This document shows, piece by piece, positions 16,487-23,889 of a stretch of DNA of 64,000 nt. The notes under the pieces are model-generated. The model was not told the DNA's origin. It was given only the letters and a program-made list of their open reading frames with translations, and did no database searches. The first letter of the stretch is position 1, and every line of letters starts with the position of its first letter. The position numbers and the translations under genes were made by a program. Location: the NCBI RefSeq assembly GCF_030144325.1, contig NZ_CP126307.1, positions 2,356,001 to 2,420,000 on the forward strand, written 5' to 3'. The stretch is from Bosea vestrisii (GTDB lineage Bacteria > Pseudomonadota > Alphaproteobacteria > Rhizobiales > Beijerinckiaceae).

Positions 16487-17290
16487 ATGGCTGGCAGCCT
16501 TTTGGAACGCACCTTCAACATGCTCGCATTGCTGAGCGCGGCGCGCAGCGGCCTGCCGCTGCAGCAGTTGGCGGATGAACTCGAGGTCCCGAAAAGCGCG
16601 GTGCATCGCCTGCTTTCCGAGCTCGGCCGACTCGGCCTGACGCGGCAGGAGCCTGTGACCGGGCACTACATGCTGACCACCAAGCTGCTGTCGCTTGGTT
16701 TCTCCTATTTGGCGGCGAGCGGCGTCGTGGACGTCGCGCAGCCCGTGCTCGACCAGTTGGCCCGGGAAAGCGGCGAGCTCGTGCGCCTGGCTGTCGTGGA
16801 CGGCAACACGCTGACCTGGGTTGCAAAGTCGCAGGGTGCGCGATCCGGCATGCGTTACGATCCGGAGATGGGCGGGCATCCGACCCTGTTCTGCACGGCG
16901 ACGGGGCAGGCCTGGCTCGCGACGCTCGATGATCGGCAAGCGGTAGGTATCGCGATTGCGTCGGGGCTGGAGCATGCGGCCGAATACGGTCCCAACGCAC
17001 CGCGCACCGTGGCCGTTCTGCAGCGGAGACTGAACAAGACCAGGGCCGATGGCTACGCGATGGTGGTGGAAAGCGCCGCGGTCGGCGCTTCGGCGATGGC
17101 CTGCGCGATCATGTCGCCGGCCAGCGGACAGGCGATCGGCACGGTCAGCATCGCGGGCCCGAGCTTCCGCCTGAACGAAACGCGCATGCGCCAGCTGTCT
17201 CAGAGCCTTGTGGGCGCGGCGCGAGAGCTTTCACAGACCAGCATCGGCTCGGACTTCTTCTCTCCGTTGGCCCGCGCGGCCACTGCCTGA
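16487..17290 (+). CDS. IclR family transcriptional regulator
   Basis: A 267-residue regulator. A winged helix-turn-helix fills residues 1-70 (LQQLADELEVPKSAVHRLLS is the helix-turn-helix) and the IclR effector-binding domain follows, with GHPTLFCTATGQAWLA and GYAMVVESAAVGASAMACAI. It is transcribed away from the solute-binding-protein operon and is followed after 15 bases by a DapA-like gene. Paired dyads in the divergent region suggest it represses both directions until a ligand, probably the imported sugar-like compound or a breakdown product, binds. Confidence 0.93.
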   Translation: MAGSLLERTFNMLALLSAARSGLPLQQLADELEVPKSAVHRLLSELGRLGLTRQEPVTGHYMLTTKLLSLGFSYLAASGVVDVAQPVLDQLARESGELVRLAVVDGNTLTWVAKSQGARSGMRYDPEMGGHPTLFCTATGQAWLATLDDRQAVGIAIASGLEHAAEYGPNAPRTVAVLQRRLNKTRADGYAMVVESAAVGASAMACAIMSPASGQAIGTVSIAGPSFRLNETRMRQLSQSLVGAARELSQTSIGSDFFSPLARAATA

Positions 17291-17305
17291 ACATTGGAGA
17301 TATCG

Positions 17306-18241
17306 ATGGTCGCCAATCCCCTCGCGCGCCCGTTCAGCGGCCTGATTTCGGCGCCGTTCATGCCGATGCTTCCGGACGGTGCGATCGATTGGGCCTCGCT
17401 ACGCCGCTATACGGACTGGATCGTCTCGCAGAAGCCCGATGCGGTCGCGGTCAATATGGATGCGGCCGAGGGACCGGCTCTGACTGCCGAAGAGCGCGTC
17501 GAGGTGATGCGCGTCTGCGCCGATGTCAATGCCGGCCGTGTGCCGCTGCTGAGCGGGCTGATCGGCGGCTCGACCGAGGGGATGATCGCCCATGGTCGCG
17601 ATCTGCTCGCGGCCGGCGCCGAAGGCTTCTGCGTCTTCCCGCCCATGCCGGTCTTCATCGGCTCGCCGATCCCGGCGGAGATGATCCGCCGCTTCCACGG
17701 CGACATCGCGCAGGCGCTTCGCGTGCCGCTGATCGCGTTCCAGTTCCCGCGCGGATGGGGGCCGGACTATTCCGGCGACATGCTGACGGCACTCGCCAGC
17801 ATCGACGAGGTCATCGCGATCAAGGAATCGTCGTTCGACGCCAATCAGACGATCCAGGCCGTGGAAAGCATTGCGCGCCTGGAAAGACCGATCGGCATTC
17901 TCACGGGCAGCGATACATTCATCTATGAGGCGATGTTGATGGGCTGTGGCGGCGCGCTGATCGGCTTTGCCGGTACGGCAGTCGCCGAGTTGGTCGACAT
18001 GCAGCGCGCCCATCGCGCCGGCGACACTGCGAAGGGCTTTGCGATCTGGTCGCGGCTGGCACCGCTCGCCCGCTATTGCTGGCGCCCGCCTATCCGCGAC
18101 TTCCGCCCACGCATGAAGGAGCTCCTGGTGATGCAGGGAGTGATCGATCACGCGGCGGTGCGCAGGCCACAGCTTGGCATTTCGAGCGAGGAGCGCAACG
18201 TCATCGCGCGCCTCGGGCGCGAGGCTGGCCTCATTTCATGA
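17306..18241 (+). CDS. Dihydrodipicolinate synthase (DapA) family aldolase/lyase
   Basis: A 311-residue class I aldolase-type TIM barrel. The ATG at 17306 is chosen because GGAG lies six bases before it. The Schiff-base lysine is K173 in IAIKESS. Where DHDPS and most relatives have a catalytic tyrosine (Y-N-x-P, 28 residues before the lysine), this protein has F145 in AFQFP. The family covers keto-deoxy sugar acid aldolases and dehydratases, N-acetylneuraminate lyase and trans-o-hydroxybenzylidenepyruvate aldolases. Position next to an IclR gene and sugar transport supports a catabolic role, not lysine synthesis. The missing tyrosine hydroxyl argues for an altered reaction. Confidence 0.88.
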   Translation: MVANPLARPFSGLISAPFMPMLPDGAIDWASLRRYTDWIVSQKPDAVAVNMDAAEGPALTAEERVEVMRVCADVNAGRVPLLSGLIGGSTEGMIAHGRDLLAAGAEGFCVFPPMPVFIGSPIPAEMIRRFHGDIAQALRVPLIAFQFPRGWGPDYSGDMLTALASIDEVIAIKESSFDANQTIQAVESIARLERPIGILTGSDTFIYEAMLMGCGGALIGFAGTAVAELVDMQRAHRAGDTAKGFAIWSRLAPLARYCWRPPIRDFRPRMKELLVMQGVIDHAAVRRPQLGISSEERNVIARLGREAGLIS

Positions 18242-18341
18242 GGGTGCACGACACCAGCAGCGGGCAATGGCCCCCAATGCCCGACCGAACATGGTCGTCG
18301 GACCGGTGCCAGCCGAAAGCGCGAAGCGGGAGGCGGCAGTG

Positions 18342-19280
18342 GTGACTGCCTGGTCCTCCGGACATCCCGCGTCGGCGTCCCGCCAGCGCATGACGACCCG
18401 CCTCTTCGCGGCGTTCGACCGACACTTCCAATTGCTGTTCATCCTGCCCGGCCTGCTATGCCTCGTCGGCATCGTCGCCTATCCGGTCGTCTGGAACCTC
18501 GTCGCCGCCTTTACCAATGCCAATCTGATTTACGAGGGTTGGCGGTTCACGGGGCTCGACAATTTCCGCCTCGTTCTGGCCGACGCGGAATTCGTGACCT
18601 CGACGTTTCGCACGCTGGTCTGGACCTTCGTGTCGGTCGTGCTCCAGCTTTTCGTCGGGCTCGTCGCGGCACTGTGTCTCGAGAAGGTCACGGCCGGGCG
18701 ATCGCTCCTGCGCATGGCGTTGATCGTGCCTTGGGCCTTTCCGGCGATCATCATGGCGTTCGCCTGGCGCTACATGCTCGATGCGAGCTACGGCGTCGCC
18801 AACTATTTCATGATGATCCTCGGGCTGATCGGGATGCCGCACGCCTGGCTCGGCGAGACCGGGACGGCGATGGCGGCGCTGATCGCCATGAACGTCTGGT
18901 TCGGCTTCCCTTTCATGATGGTCGCCATGATCGCAGGCCTGCAGACCATTCCGCGGGAGCTGTACGAGGCAGCTCGCATGGACGGCGCTTCGCCCTGGCA
19001 GGAGTTCCTGTACGTGACGCTGCCGGGGCTGAAGGGCATCGTCGCCACGCTCGCGACGCTGCGTACGATCTGGATCTTCAACAATTTCGAGTTCCCGTAC
19101 CTGACGACCGGCGGCGGCCCCATCGACGCCACGACGACTTTGCCGATCTACGCCTTCAAGGTCGGCTGGACGCAGTATGAACTCGGCCGGATGGCGGCCG
19201 TCTCCGTGCTGATGCTGGCCATCCTTACCGTCACGACGGTGCTTTACCTGCGGCTGCTCAGGGAGGAGGACGATGCCTGA
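18342..19280 (+). CDS. Sugar ABC transporter permease (MalF/UgpA-like)
   Basis: About 312 residues if started at the GTG at 18342, which has GGGAGG eight bases before it; an ATG at 18390 (MTTRLFAAFDRHF) is the alternative. The first membrane helix is LLFILPGLLCLVGIVAYPVVWN. Further helices and the EAA loop (ELYEAARMDGASPWQEFLYVTLPGLKG) are typical of CUT1 permeases. It overlaps the next permease by eight bases. The partner binding protein is in the divergent operon. No ATPase gene is present in the island. Confidence 0.9.
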   Translation: MTAWSSGHPASASRQRMTTRLFAAFDRHFQLLFILPGLLCLVGIVAYPVVWNLVAAFTNANLIYEGWRFTGLDNFRLVLADAEFVTSTFRTLVWTFVSVVLQLFVGLVAALCLEKVTAGRSLLRMALIVPWAFPAIIMAFAWRYMLDASYGVANYFMMILGLIGMPHAWLGETGTAMAALIAMNVWFGFPFMMVAMIAGLQTIPRELYEAARMDGASPWQEFLYVTLPGLKGIVATLATLRTIWIFNNFEFPYLTTGGGPIDATTTLPIYAFKVGWTQYELGRMAAVSVLMLAILTVTTVLYLRLLREEDDA

Positions 19281-20127
19281 CATCGTTGCCCGCCCCCGCG
19301 CCGGGTCGTTGCTGAAGCTGGCCGTGCCCTACATTATTCTCGCCGTGCTCGCCGCTTGGGCGTTGTTTCCGCTCGCCTGGATGATCTTCTCGTCCCTGAA
19401 GAGCTATGCGGAGCTCTATCGCTTTCCGCCAAGCTTCTCGCTCCGCGATCTCGGTTTTCACAACTACCGCGACGTCATCGTCTCCACGCCGTTCCTCAGT
19501 TTCCTCAAGAGCAGCACCATCGTCGCGCTGGCCAGCACGATCCTCGGCACGACGATCGCCGCCATGGCGGCCTATGTGCTGGCGCGCCGGCTGGTCCGCG
19601 GTTCGGGCGCGCTGACCAAGCTGCTCCTCATCGCCTACATCTTTCCGCCCATTCTGGTCGCGATCCCGCTCTTCCTGGTCGTCAATCACGTCGGGCTGGC
19701 GAACACGCAGGCCGGGCTCGTGCTCGTGCACATCGCCTACACGTTCCCGTTCTCGACCTGGATGCTGATCTCCTTCTTTCGACGCGTGCCCGTCGAACTC
19801 GAGGAGGCAGCGCGAATCGACGGCGCCAGCAACCTGACGATGTTCTTCCGGATCACTCTGCCGCTCGTCGCACCGGGACTCGTGACCGTCGCGGTATTCG
19901 CCTTCATCTCATCGTGGAATGAATTCCTGCTGTCGCTGATCATCCTGGGCGCTGGCGACCAGCGCACGCTCTCGGTCGGTCTCTACAGCCTCGTTGGTGG
20001 CGAGTTCGCCCAATGGGGAACCGCGATGGCAGCGACGACGCTCGCGATCATCCCCACGCTCCTGCTCTTCCTCGCGGTGCAGAACCGCATGGCGGCCGGT
20101 CTGACGGCTGGTGCCGTGAAAGGGTGA
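19273..20127 (+). CDS. Carbohydrate ABC transporter permease (MalG/UgpE-like)
   Basis: A 284-residue inner-membrane permease, second of the CUT1 pair. The start overlaps the upstream permease stop and has GGGAGGAGG before it. Six hydrophobic segments are visible, beginning with YIILAVLAAWALFPLAWMIF. The ATPase-contact loop is ELEEAARIDGASNLTMFFRITLPL. Its stop codon is two bases before the next start, so the whole rightward set is probably one transcript. Confidence 0.93.
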   Translation: MPDIVARPRAGSLLKLAVPYIILAVLAAWALFPLAWMIFSSLKSYAELYRFPPSFSLRDLGFHNYRDVIVSTPFLSFLKSSTIVALASTILGTTIAAMAAYVLARRLVRGSGALTKLLLIAYIFPPILVAIPLFLVVNHVGLANTQAGLVLVHIAYTFPFSTWMLISFFRRVPVELEEAARIDGASNLTMFFRITLPLVAPGLVTVAVFAFISSWNEFLLSLIILGAGDQRTLSVGLYSLVGGEFAQWGTAMAATTLAIIPTLLLFLAVQNRMAAGLTAGAVKG

Positions 20128-20129
20128 CC

Positions 20130-21107
20130 ATGGTTCCGTTGCGGATCGCGATCATCGGGTGCGGCATGATCGGGCGCATCCACGCCGACCGCCTGGCCGG
20201 GCTCGGCCATGCGATCGTCGCAGCGAGCGATCCCGATCTCGAACGCGCGCGCGCCGTGGCGGCGGGCGGAAGAGCATACCAGGATCATCGCGATCTACTG
20301 CGCGAGGGCGGTATCGACGTCGCTTGCGTCTGCAGCCCCACGCCACATCACCACGGCGCGGTCATGGATTGCGCGGCTGCGGGCGTGCACGTCTTCCTCG
20401 AGAAGCCGATGTCGGTGACACTCGATGAGGGTCGCGAGATGGCCGCCGCCATGGAGGCCGCGGGCCTGGCGCTCGGCTTCGGCTTCAAGATGCGCTTCGA
20501 GGCGGTGTTCGCTGAGGCGCGCCGGCTGGTCGCGGAAGGCACGATCGGGCGGCCGCGCTACGCCACGTTCTCGTTCTACCAGCCCACCCCACCAGGCGAG
20601 CGGATCTGGTACGCCGACATCGGCGTGCTGCGGGACATGCTCGTGCACATGATCGATCTCGCAGGCTGGCTGCTGGATGCCGGCCCGAGCGCCGTGCGCG
20701 CCCGGACCGATCGCGAGATCGGCCGCGCCGGCGAGGACAAGGCCTTCATCGACATCGATTTCGGCGAGCGCGTCGAGGCCCGCATCCAGGGCGGTTATCT
20801 CGCTGACTATCCCGATGTGGCGGGCCGGGAGGACATCGTATTCCAGATCGTCGGCGAGCGCGGATACGTTCTCGGCAAGCGCCCCGATCTCCTCCTCGCC
20901 GTCACAGCTGATGGGTCGCGGACGCACGCGCTTGCACCGATCGACGCCTTTGCAGCGGAGCTGAAGGCCTTCACGGATGCCCTCGCGGCTCGCGAACTGC
21001 CCCCGGTGACAGGCCGCGACGGGCTGCGTGCCCAGGCCATGATCGATGCGGCAGAGCGTTCGGCCGCGGCCGGCGGCGCCGAGGCGCGCATCCCCCGATG
21101 GCATTGA
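20130..21107 (+). CDS. Gfo/Idh/MocA family oxidoreductase
   Basis: A 325-residue NAD(P)-dependent dehydrogenase. The start is the ATG at 20130 (MVPLRIAIIGCG), right after the permease stop and preceded by AAGGG. The Rossmann turn is GCGMIGRIHADRL. EKPMSVTLDEG carries the conserved lysine-proline of the family. The C-terminal half has the alpha/beta domain with FKMRF and DMLVHMIDLAGW, where the catalytic Asp-x3-His equivalent would lie. Family members oxidise or reduce sugars, inositols and sugar acids. Fits the catabolic island. Confidence 0.92.
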   Translation: MVPLRIAIIGCGMIGRIHADRLAGLGHAIVAASDPDLERARAVAAGGRAYQDHRDLLREGGIDVACVCSPTPHHHGAVMDCAAAGVHVFLEKPMSVTLDEGREMAAAMEAAGLALGFGFKMRFEAVFAEARRLVAEGTIGRPRYATFSFYQPTPPGERIWYADIGVLRDMLVHMIDLAGWLLDAGPSAVRARTDREIGRAGEDKAFIDIDFGERVEARIQGGYLADYPDVAGREDIVFQIVGERGYVLGKRPDLLLAVTADGSRTHALAPIDAFAAELKAFTDALAARELPPVTGRDGLRAQAMIDAAERSAAAGGAEARIPRWH

Positions 21108-21146
21108 CTGGCCGGCATGGCCGCTTTCGGTGAAATGGGCAACGCG

Positions 21147-21983
21147 ATGCGCATCCTCATGCATTCCATGGCGTGTCCGGACCGCAGTCCGGAGGGCGCG
21201 CTGGCACTCGCCGAGGAACTCGGCCTCGACGGCGTCGAGTTGATCTGCCAGGCCGGCTATCGCTGTGCCTTGCCGCCTGAGGCAACATTCGCAGATGCGC
21301 GCCGGCTCGCCGCGCAAGCGCGTGCGGTCGGCACGAAAATCCTAGCGCTGACACCTTATGCGAAGGGCATGAACGCAGTCGACGCCGACGCGCGGCGGCA
21401 GGCTGTCGCGGAACTGAGCCATGTTATCGCGCTCGCCGCCGAGCTCGGCTGCGAGGTGGTCCGCATCTTCGCCGGCGCCGAAGTGCCGCTGGAAGATGTC
21501 GACGCGGCCCTTGCGCGGATGGTGGAGCCGTGCCGGCAACTCGGCGACGTCGCGGCGCGGCAAGGCATTGCGCTTTGCCTCGAAAATCACATGGACACGA
21601 TGGCGCTGTCGGCGAGCCTCACGATGCGGGCCCTGCGGACGATCGACCATCCGGCTTTCGGTATCCTCTACGACCAGGCCAACCTCGACTTCATGAAGGC
21701 TGAGGCCTTTCCAGATGGCTATGCCCTGCAGCGACCGATACGCCACGTGCACGTCAAGGATTTCCGATTTGGCGAAGCCGGTGAACGCTACGCCGCACCG
21801 GTAGGCGACGGCCTCGTGCCCTGGCCCGATATCATCGGCGTCCTGGTGCGCGACGGTTATCAGGGCTGCCTCAGCCTGGAATACGAACGGCGCTGGTTTC
21901 CTGACCAGCTTCCGCCGGCCGAGGAGGGGCTGACGCGCTCGCGCGACGCTCTGCGGGCGATGCTGAAAGCCGCTGCGGCATGA
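21147..21983 (+). CDS. Sugar phosphate isomerase/epimerase (xylose isomerase-like TIM barrel)
   Basis: A 278-residue AP endonuclease 2-type TIM barrel. I prefer the ATG at 21147 (MRILMHSMACPD), giving the normal first strand; an earlier ATG at 21117 adds ten residues and neither has a strong ribosome site. Metal-binding regions are visible as LCLENHMDTM, ILYDQANLDFM, HVHVKDFRFG and LSLEYERRW. It overlaps the following gene by ATGA. Together with the Gfo/Idh dehydrogenase it recalls inositol/sugar-acid pathways (IolE/IolI-like). No exact assignment is possible. Confidence 0.88.
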   Translation: MRILMHSMACPDRSPEGALALAEELGLDGVELICQAGYRCALPPEATFADARRLAAQARAVGTKILALTPYAKGMNAVDADARRQAVAELSHVIALAAELGCEVVRIFAGAEVPLEDVDAALARMVEPCRQLGDVAARQGIALCLENHMDTMALSASLTMRALRTIDHPAFGILYDQANLDFMKAEAFPDGYALQRPIRHVHVKDFRFGEAGERYAAPVGDGLVPWPDIIGVLVRDGYQGCLSLEYERRWFPDQLPPAEEGLTRSRDALRAMLKAAAA

Positions 21984-22993
21984 GGTCCGCGACACCGCCC
22001 GGGCTGGCGCTCTTCTACGATCGGGGGCGCGCGCCCGATCTGATGGGCGACGCACAGCGGGACGGGCTCGCACCCTTCCGCCTCCTGACGCATGAGCCGG
22101 TTGCCGCGCCCACGAATCTTCCGGACTCCGTCCTGGCCGAGATCGAGCTCGTCATTTCGGGCTGGGGCTGCCCGTGTCTCGACGAACCGCTTCTCGAACG
22201 TATGCCGAAGCTCCGCTTCGTCGCGCATACGGGGTCGGCCGTGAAGCCGATCGTCTCGCCGTCCTTCTGGTCGCGGGGAATTCGCATATCCTCGGCAGCG
22301 GCGGCAAATGCGCGGCCGGTCGCGGAGTACGCGCTCGCGGCTATTCTCTGGGCCAACAAGCAGGTTCTGGCGGCCAGGGAATTCTATCGCGACAAGGGCC
22401 GGCCGCAACGATACCCATGGACGGCGCCCGATACGCCCGGAAACTGCGGCCCGACCATCGGCATCGTGGGCGCGTCGCGCACGGGGCGGCACCTGATGAA
22501 CCTGCTGTCGCATTTCGACATGACGGTGCTGCTTGCCGACCCGTATGCGGACGCCGCCGCGTTATCGGATGCAAATATACGTCTCGTCGACCGTGAGGAG
22601 TTGGCGGCGCTTTCTGACGTGGTCAGCCTGCATGCGCCGTTGACGGATGAGACGCGCGGCATGATCGACGCGGCGTTTCTGGCACGAATGAAGCAGGGCG
22701 CGACGCTGGTGAACACGGGGCGCGGCGGCCTGGTCGATCAGGACGCGCTCGTCACCGGTCTGAGAGGCGGCGGGATATTCGCGATCCTCGATGTCACGGA
22801 GCCGGAACCCCTGCCACCCGATTCACCGCTCCTGTCGCTACCGAACGCCTTCGTGAGCCCGCATGTCGCGGGTGCCGCCGGGTATGAAACTCGGCGCCTT
22901 GCAAACCTGGCGATCAGCGAAACCTTGCGCTTTCACCTTGGCGAGCCACTGCTGCACGAAGTCCTGCAACGCCATGCCGAGCGGTTTGGATGA
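21980..22993 (+). CDS. D-2-hydroxyacid dehydrogenase family protein
   Basis: A 337-residue NAD-dependent dehydrogenase, translationally coupled to the epimerase gene. The cofactor turn is atypical: GIVGASRTGRHLMNLLSHF, with GASRTG instead of the standard GxGxxG. Catalytic regions NTGRGGLVDQDALV, DVTEPEPLPP and VSPHVAGAAGYE contain the usual Arg, Glu and His. It is the last gene of the rightward run. Relatives include phosphoglycerate dehydrogenase-like and glyoxylate reductase enzymes. It probably reduces a 2-oxo acid formed by the DapA-like step. Confidence 0.88.
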   Translation: MRSATPPGLALFYDRGRAPDLMGDAQRDGLAPFRLLTHEPVAAPTNLPDSVLAEIELVISGWGCPCLDEPLLERMPKLRFVAHTGSAVKPIVSPSFWSRGIRISSAAAANARPVAEYALAAILWANKQVLAAREFYRDKGRPQRYPWTAPDTPGNCGPTIGIVGASRTGRHLMNLLSHFDMTVLLADPYADAAALSDANIRLVDREELAALSDVVSLHAPLTDETRGMIDAAFLARMKQGATLVNTGRGGLVDQDALVTGLRGGGIFAILDVTEPEPLPPDSPLLSLPNAFVSPHVAGAAGYETRRLANLAISETLRFHLGEPLLHEVLQRHAERFG

Positions 22994-23420
22994 TCGCCAG
23001 GCTGGTTCAATCAGACTCATATCGAAGCCGCGTTCCTCAGAGATCGACGTCTTGATCTACTGCCCTCGTCTCGGGCTCCAAGCTCTGCACAGCCAAGCTT
23101 TTTGATGCCGATCATCCGCACTTGGCCCTGACCTGGACCACGGCATTCGACCTCGACGAGAACCCGCTGAGTAGCAATTCCGGCGTCGTCTATTCCGTCT
23201 TCGTCGAGAAAGTCGAGGCCAGCCGACCAGCAACCTATCCGTCCGAGCCATTCGTCGCAGGTGTGGCGCCTCCTTTCGAAAACGAGGCGCTGGTCGTATC
23301 TGGTCCCCGCTTCGCCGCCCGCGTCAGGCTCACCCTCGGGGAAGAACAGCCGCCCGCCGCCGGCGGGCCGGCCCGGAGATGGCAAAAAAATCGCTTACAA
23401 TTCAATGGTTTATGAGAAAA
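22994..23420. other. Stretch without a recognisable gene next to tRNA-Gln
   Basis: About 430 bases between the hydroxyacid dehydrogenase stop and tRNA-Gln. Both strands carry open frames of about 95-120 codons (23122-23415 rightward, 23017-23385 leftward). Neither product resembles a family I know or has a clear ribosome site. A seven-base T-run on the minus strand (23385-23391) could end tRNA-Gln transcription. An eroded gene remnant is possible. Confidence 0.5.
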
Positions 23421-23495
23421 TGGCTGGGGCGGGAGGATTCGAACCTCCGAATGGCGGTACCAAAAACCGCTGCCTTACCGCTTGGCGACGCCCCA
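23421..23495 (-). tRNA. tRNA-Gln (anticodon UUG)
   Basis: A full cloverleaf reads leftward from 23495. The acceptor stem is TGGGGCG/CGCCCCA, the anticodon arm GCGGT-TTTTGGT-ACCGC with TTG in the loop, and the T arm GGAGG-TTCGAAT-CCTCC. The CCA end is encoded (23421-23423) and the discriminator is G, as expected for glutamine. Confidence 0.97.
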
Positions 23496-23506
23496 ATCTG
23501 CGCTGC

Positions 23507-23535
23507 CTTCTAGAGCGCGTCGCGGGCGCGTGCAA
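23507..23535 (-). promoter_or_regulatory. Promoter of tRNA-Gln (TTGCAC - 17 - TAGAAG)
   Basis: On the minus strand a -35 box TTGCAC (23530-23535) and a -10 box TAGAAG (23507-23512) are separated by exactly 17 bases and end 11 bases before the mature tRNA 5' end. This is a sigma-70-type layout. Confidence 0.6.
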
Positions 23536-23632
23536 CATCGGATCGCGCACGTCCGGTTTCGATCGTGATGCGCGTGGCCCGCATCGATCCGGCCCATCCC
23601 GAAAAGATTGCTCATCGCCATGGCCTTGGGTG

Positions 23633-23661
23633 TTGCGCTGCGATGGCCGGCTGGCTATAAG
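23633..23661 (+). promoter_or_regulatory. Promoter of tRNA-Pro (TTGCGC - 17 - TATAAG)
   Basis: The -35 box TTGCGC (23633-23638) and -10 box TATAAG (23656-23661) have a 17-base spacer. The -10 lies in the loop of an 8-bp inverted repeat (TGGCCGGC/GCCGGCCA, 23644-23668). The tRNA begins 16 bases later. Confidence 0.6.
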
Positions 23662-23677
23662 CCGGCCACCAGTTGAT

Positions 23678-23754
23678 CGGAGTGTGGCTCAGCCTGGTAG
23701 AGCACCTCGTTCGGGACGAGGGGGTCGCAGGTTCAAATCCTGCCACTCCGACCA
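23678..23754 (+). tRNA. tRNA-Pro (anticodon CGG)
   Basis: A 77-base cloverleaf with acceptor CGGAGTG/CACTCCG, D arm GGCTCAGCCTGGTAGAGC, anticodon arm CCTCG-TTCGGGA-CGAGG with anticodon CGG, T arm with GGTTCAAATCC, discriminator A and encoded CCA. Confidence 0.97.
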
Positions 23755-23889
23755 AAATTTCCCGCATTGTCCAAGGTCTAGCGAGACCAGCCCTTCGGGG
23801 CTTCCTACGTGCTTGACGGACTGCCGGCGGTTCCGCGTCCGCCCGCGCCGTTTCGGTCACGCCTGCTTCGTACCAGCCTTAAATTGCTG

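Noticed and set aside
23017..23415. Genes on either strand between hydroxyacid dehydrogenase and tRNA-Gln
   Set aside because: No ribosome site, family resemblance or convincing codon bias on either strand, so kept only as a described gap.
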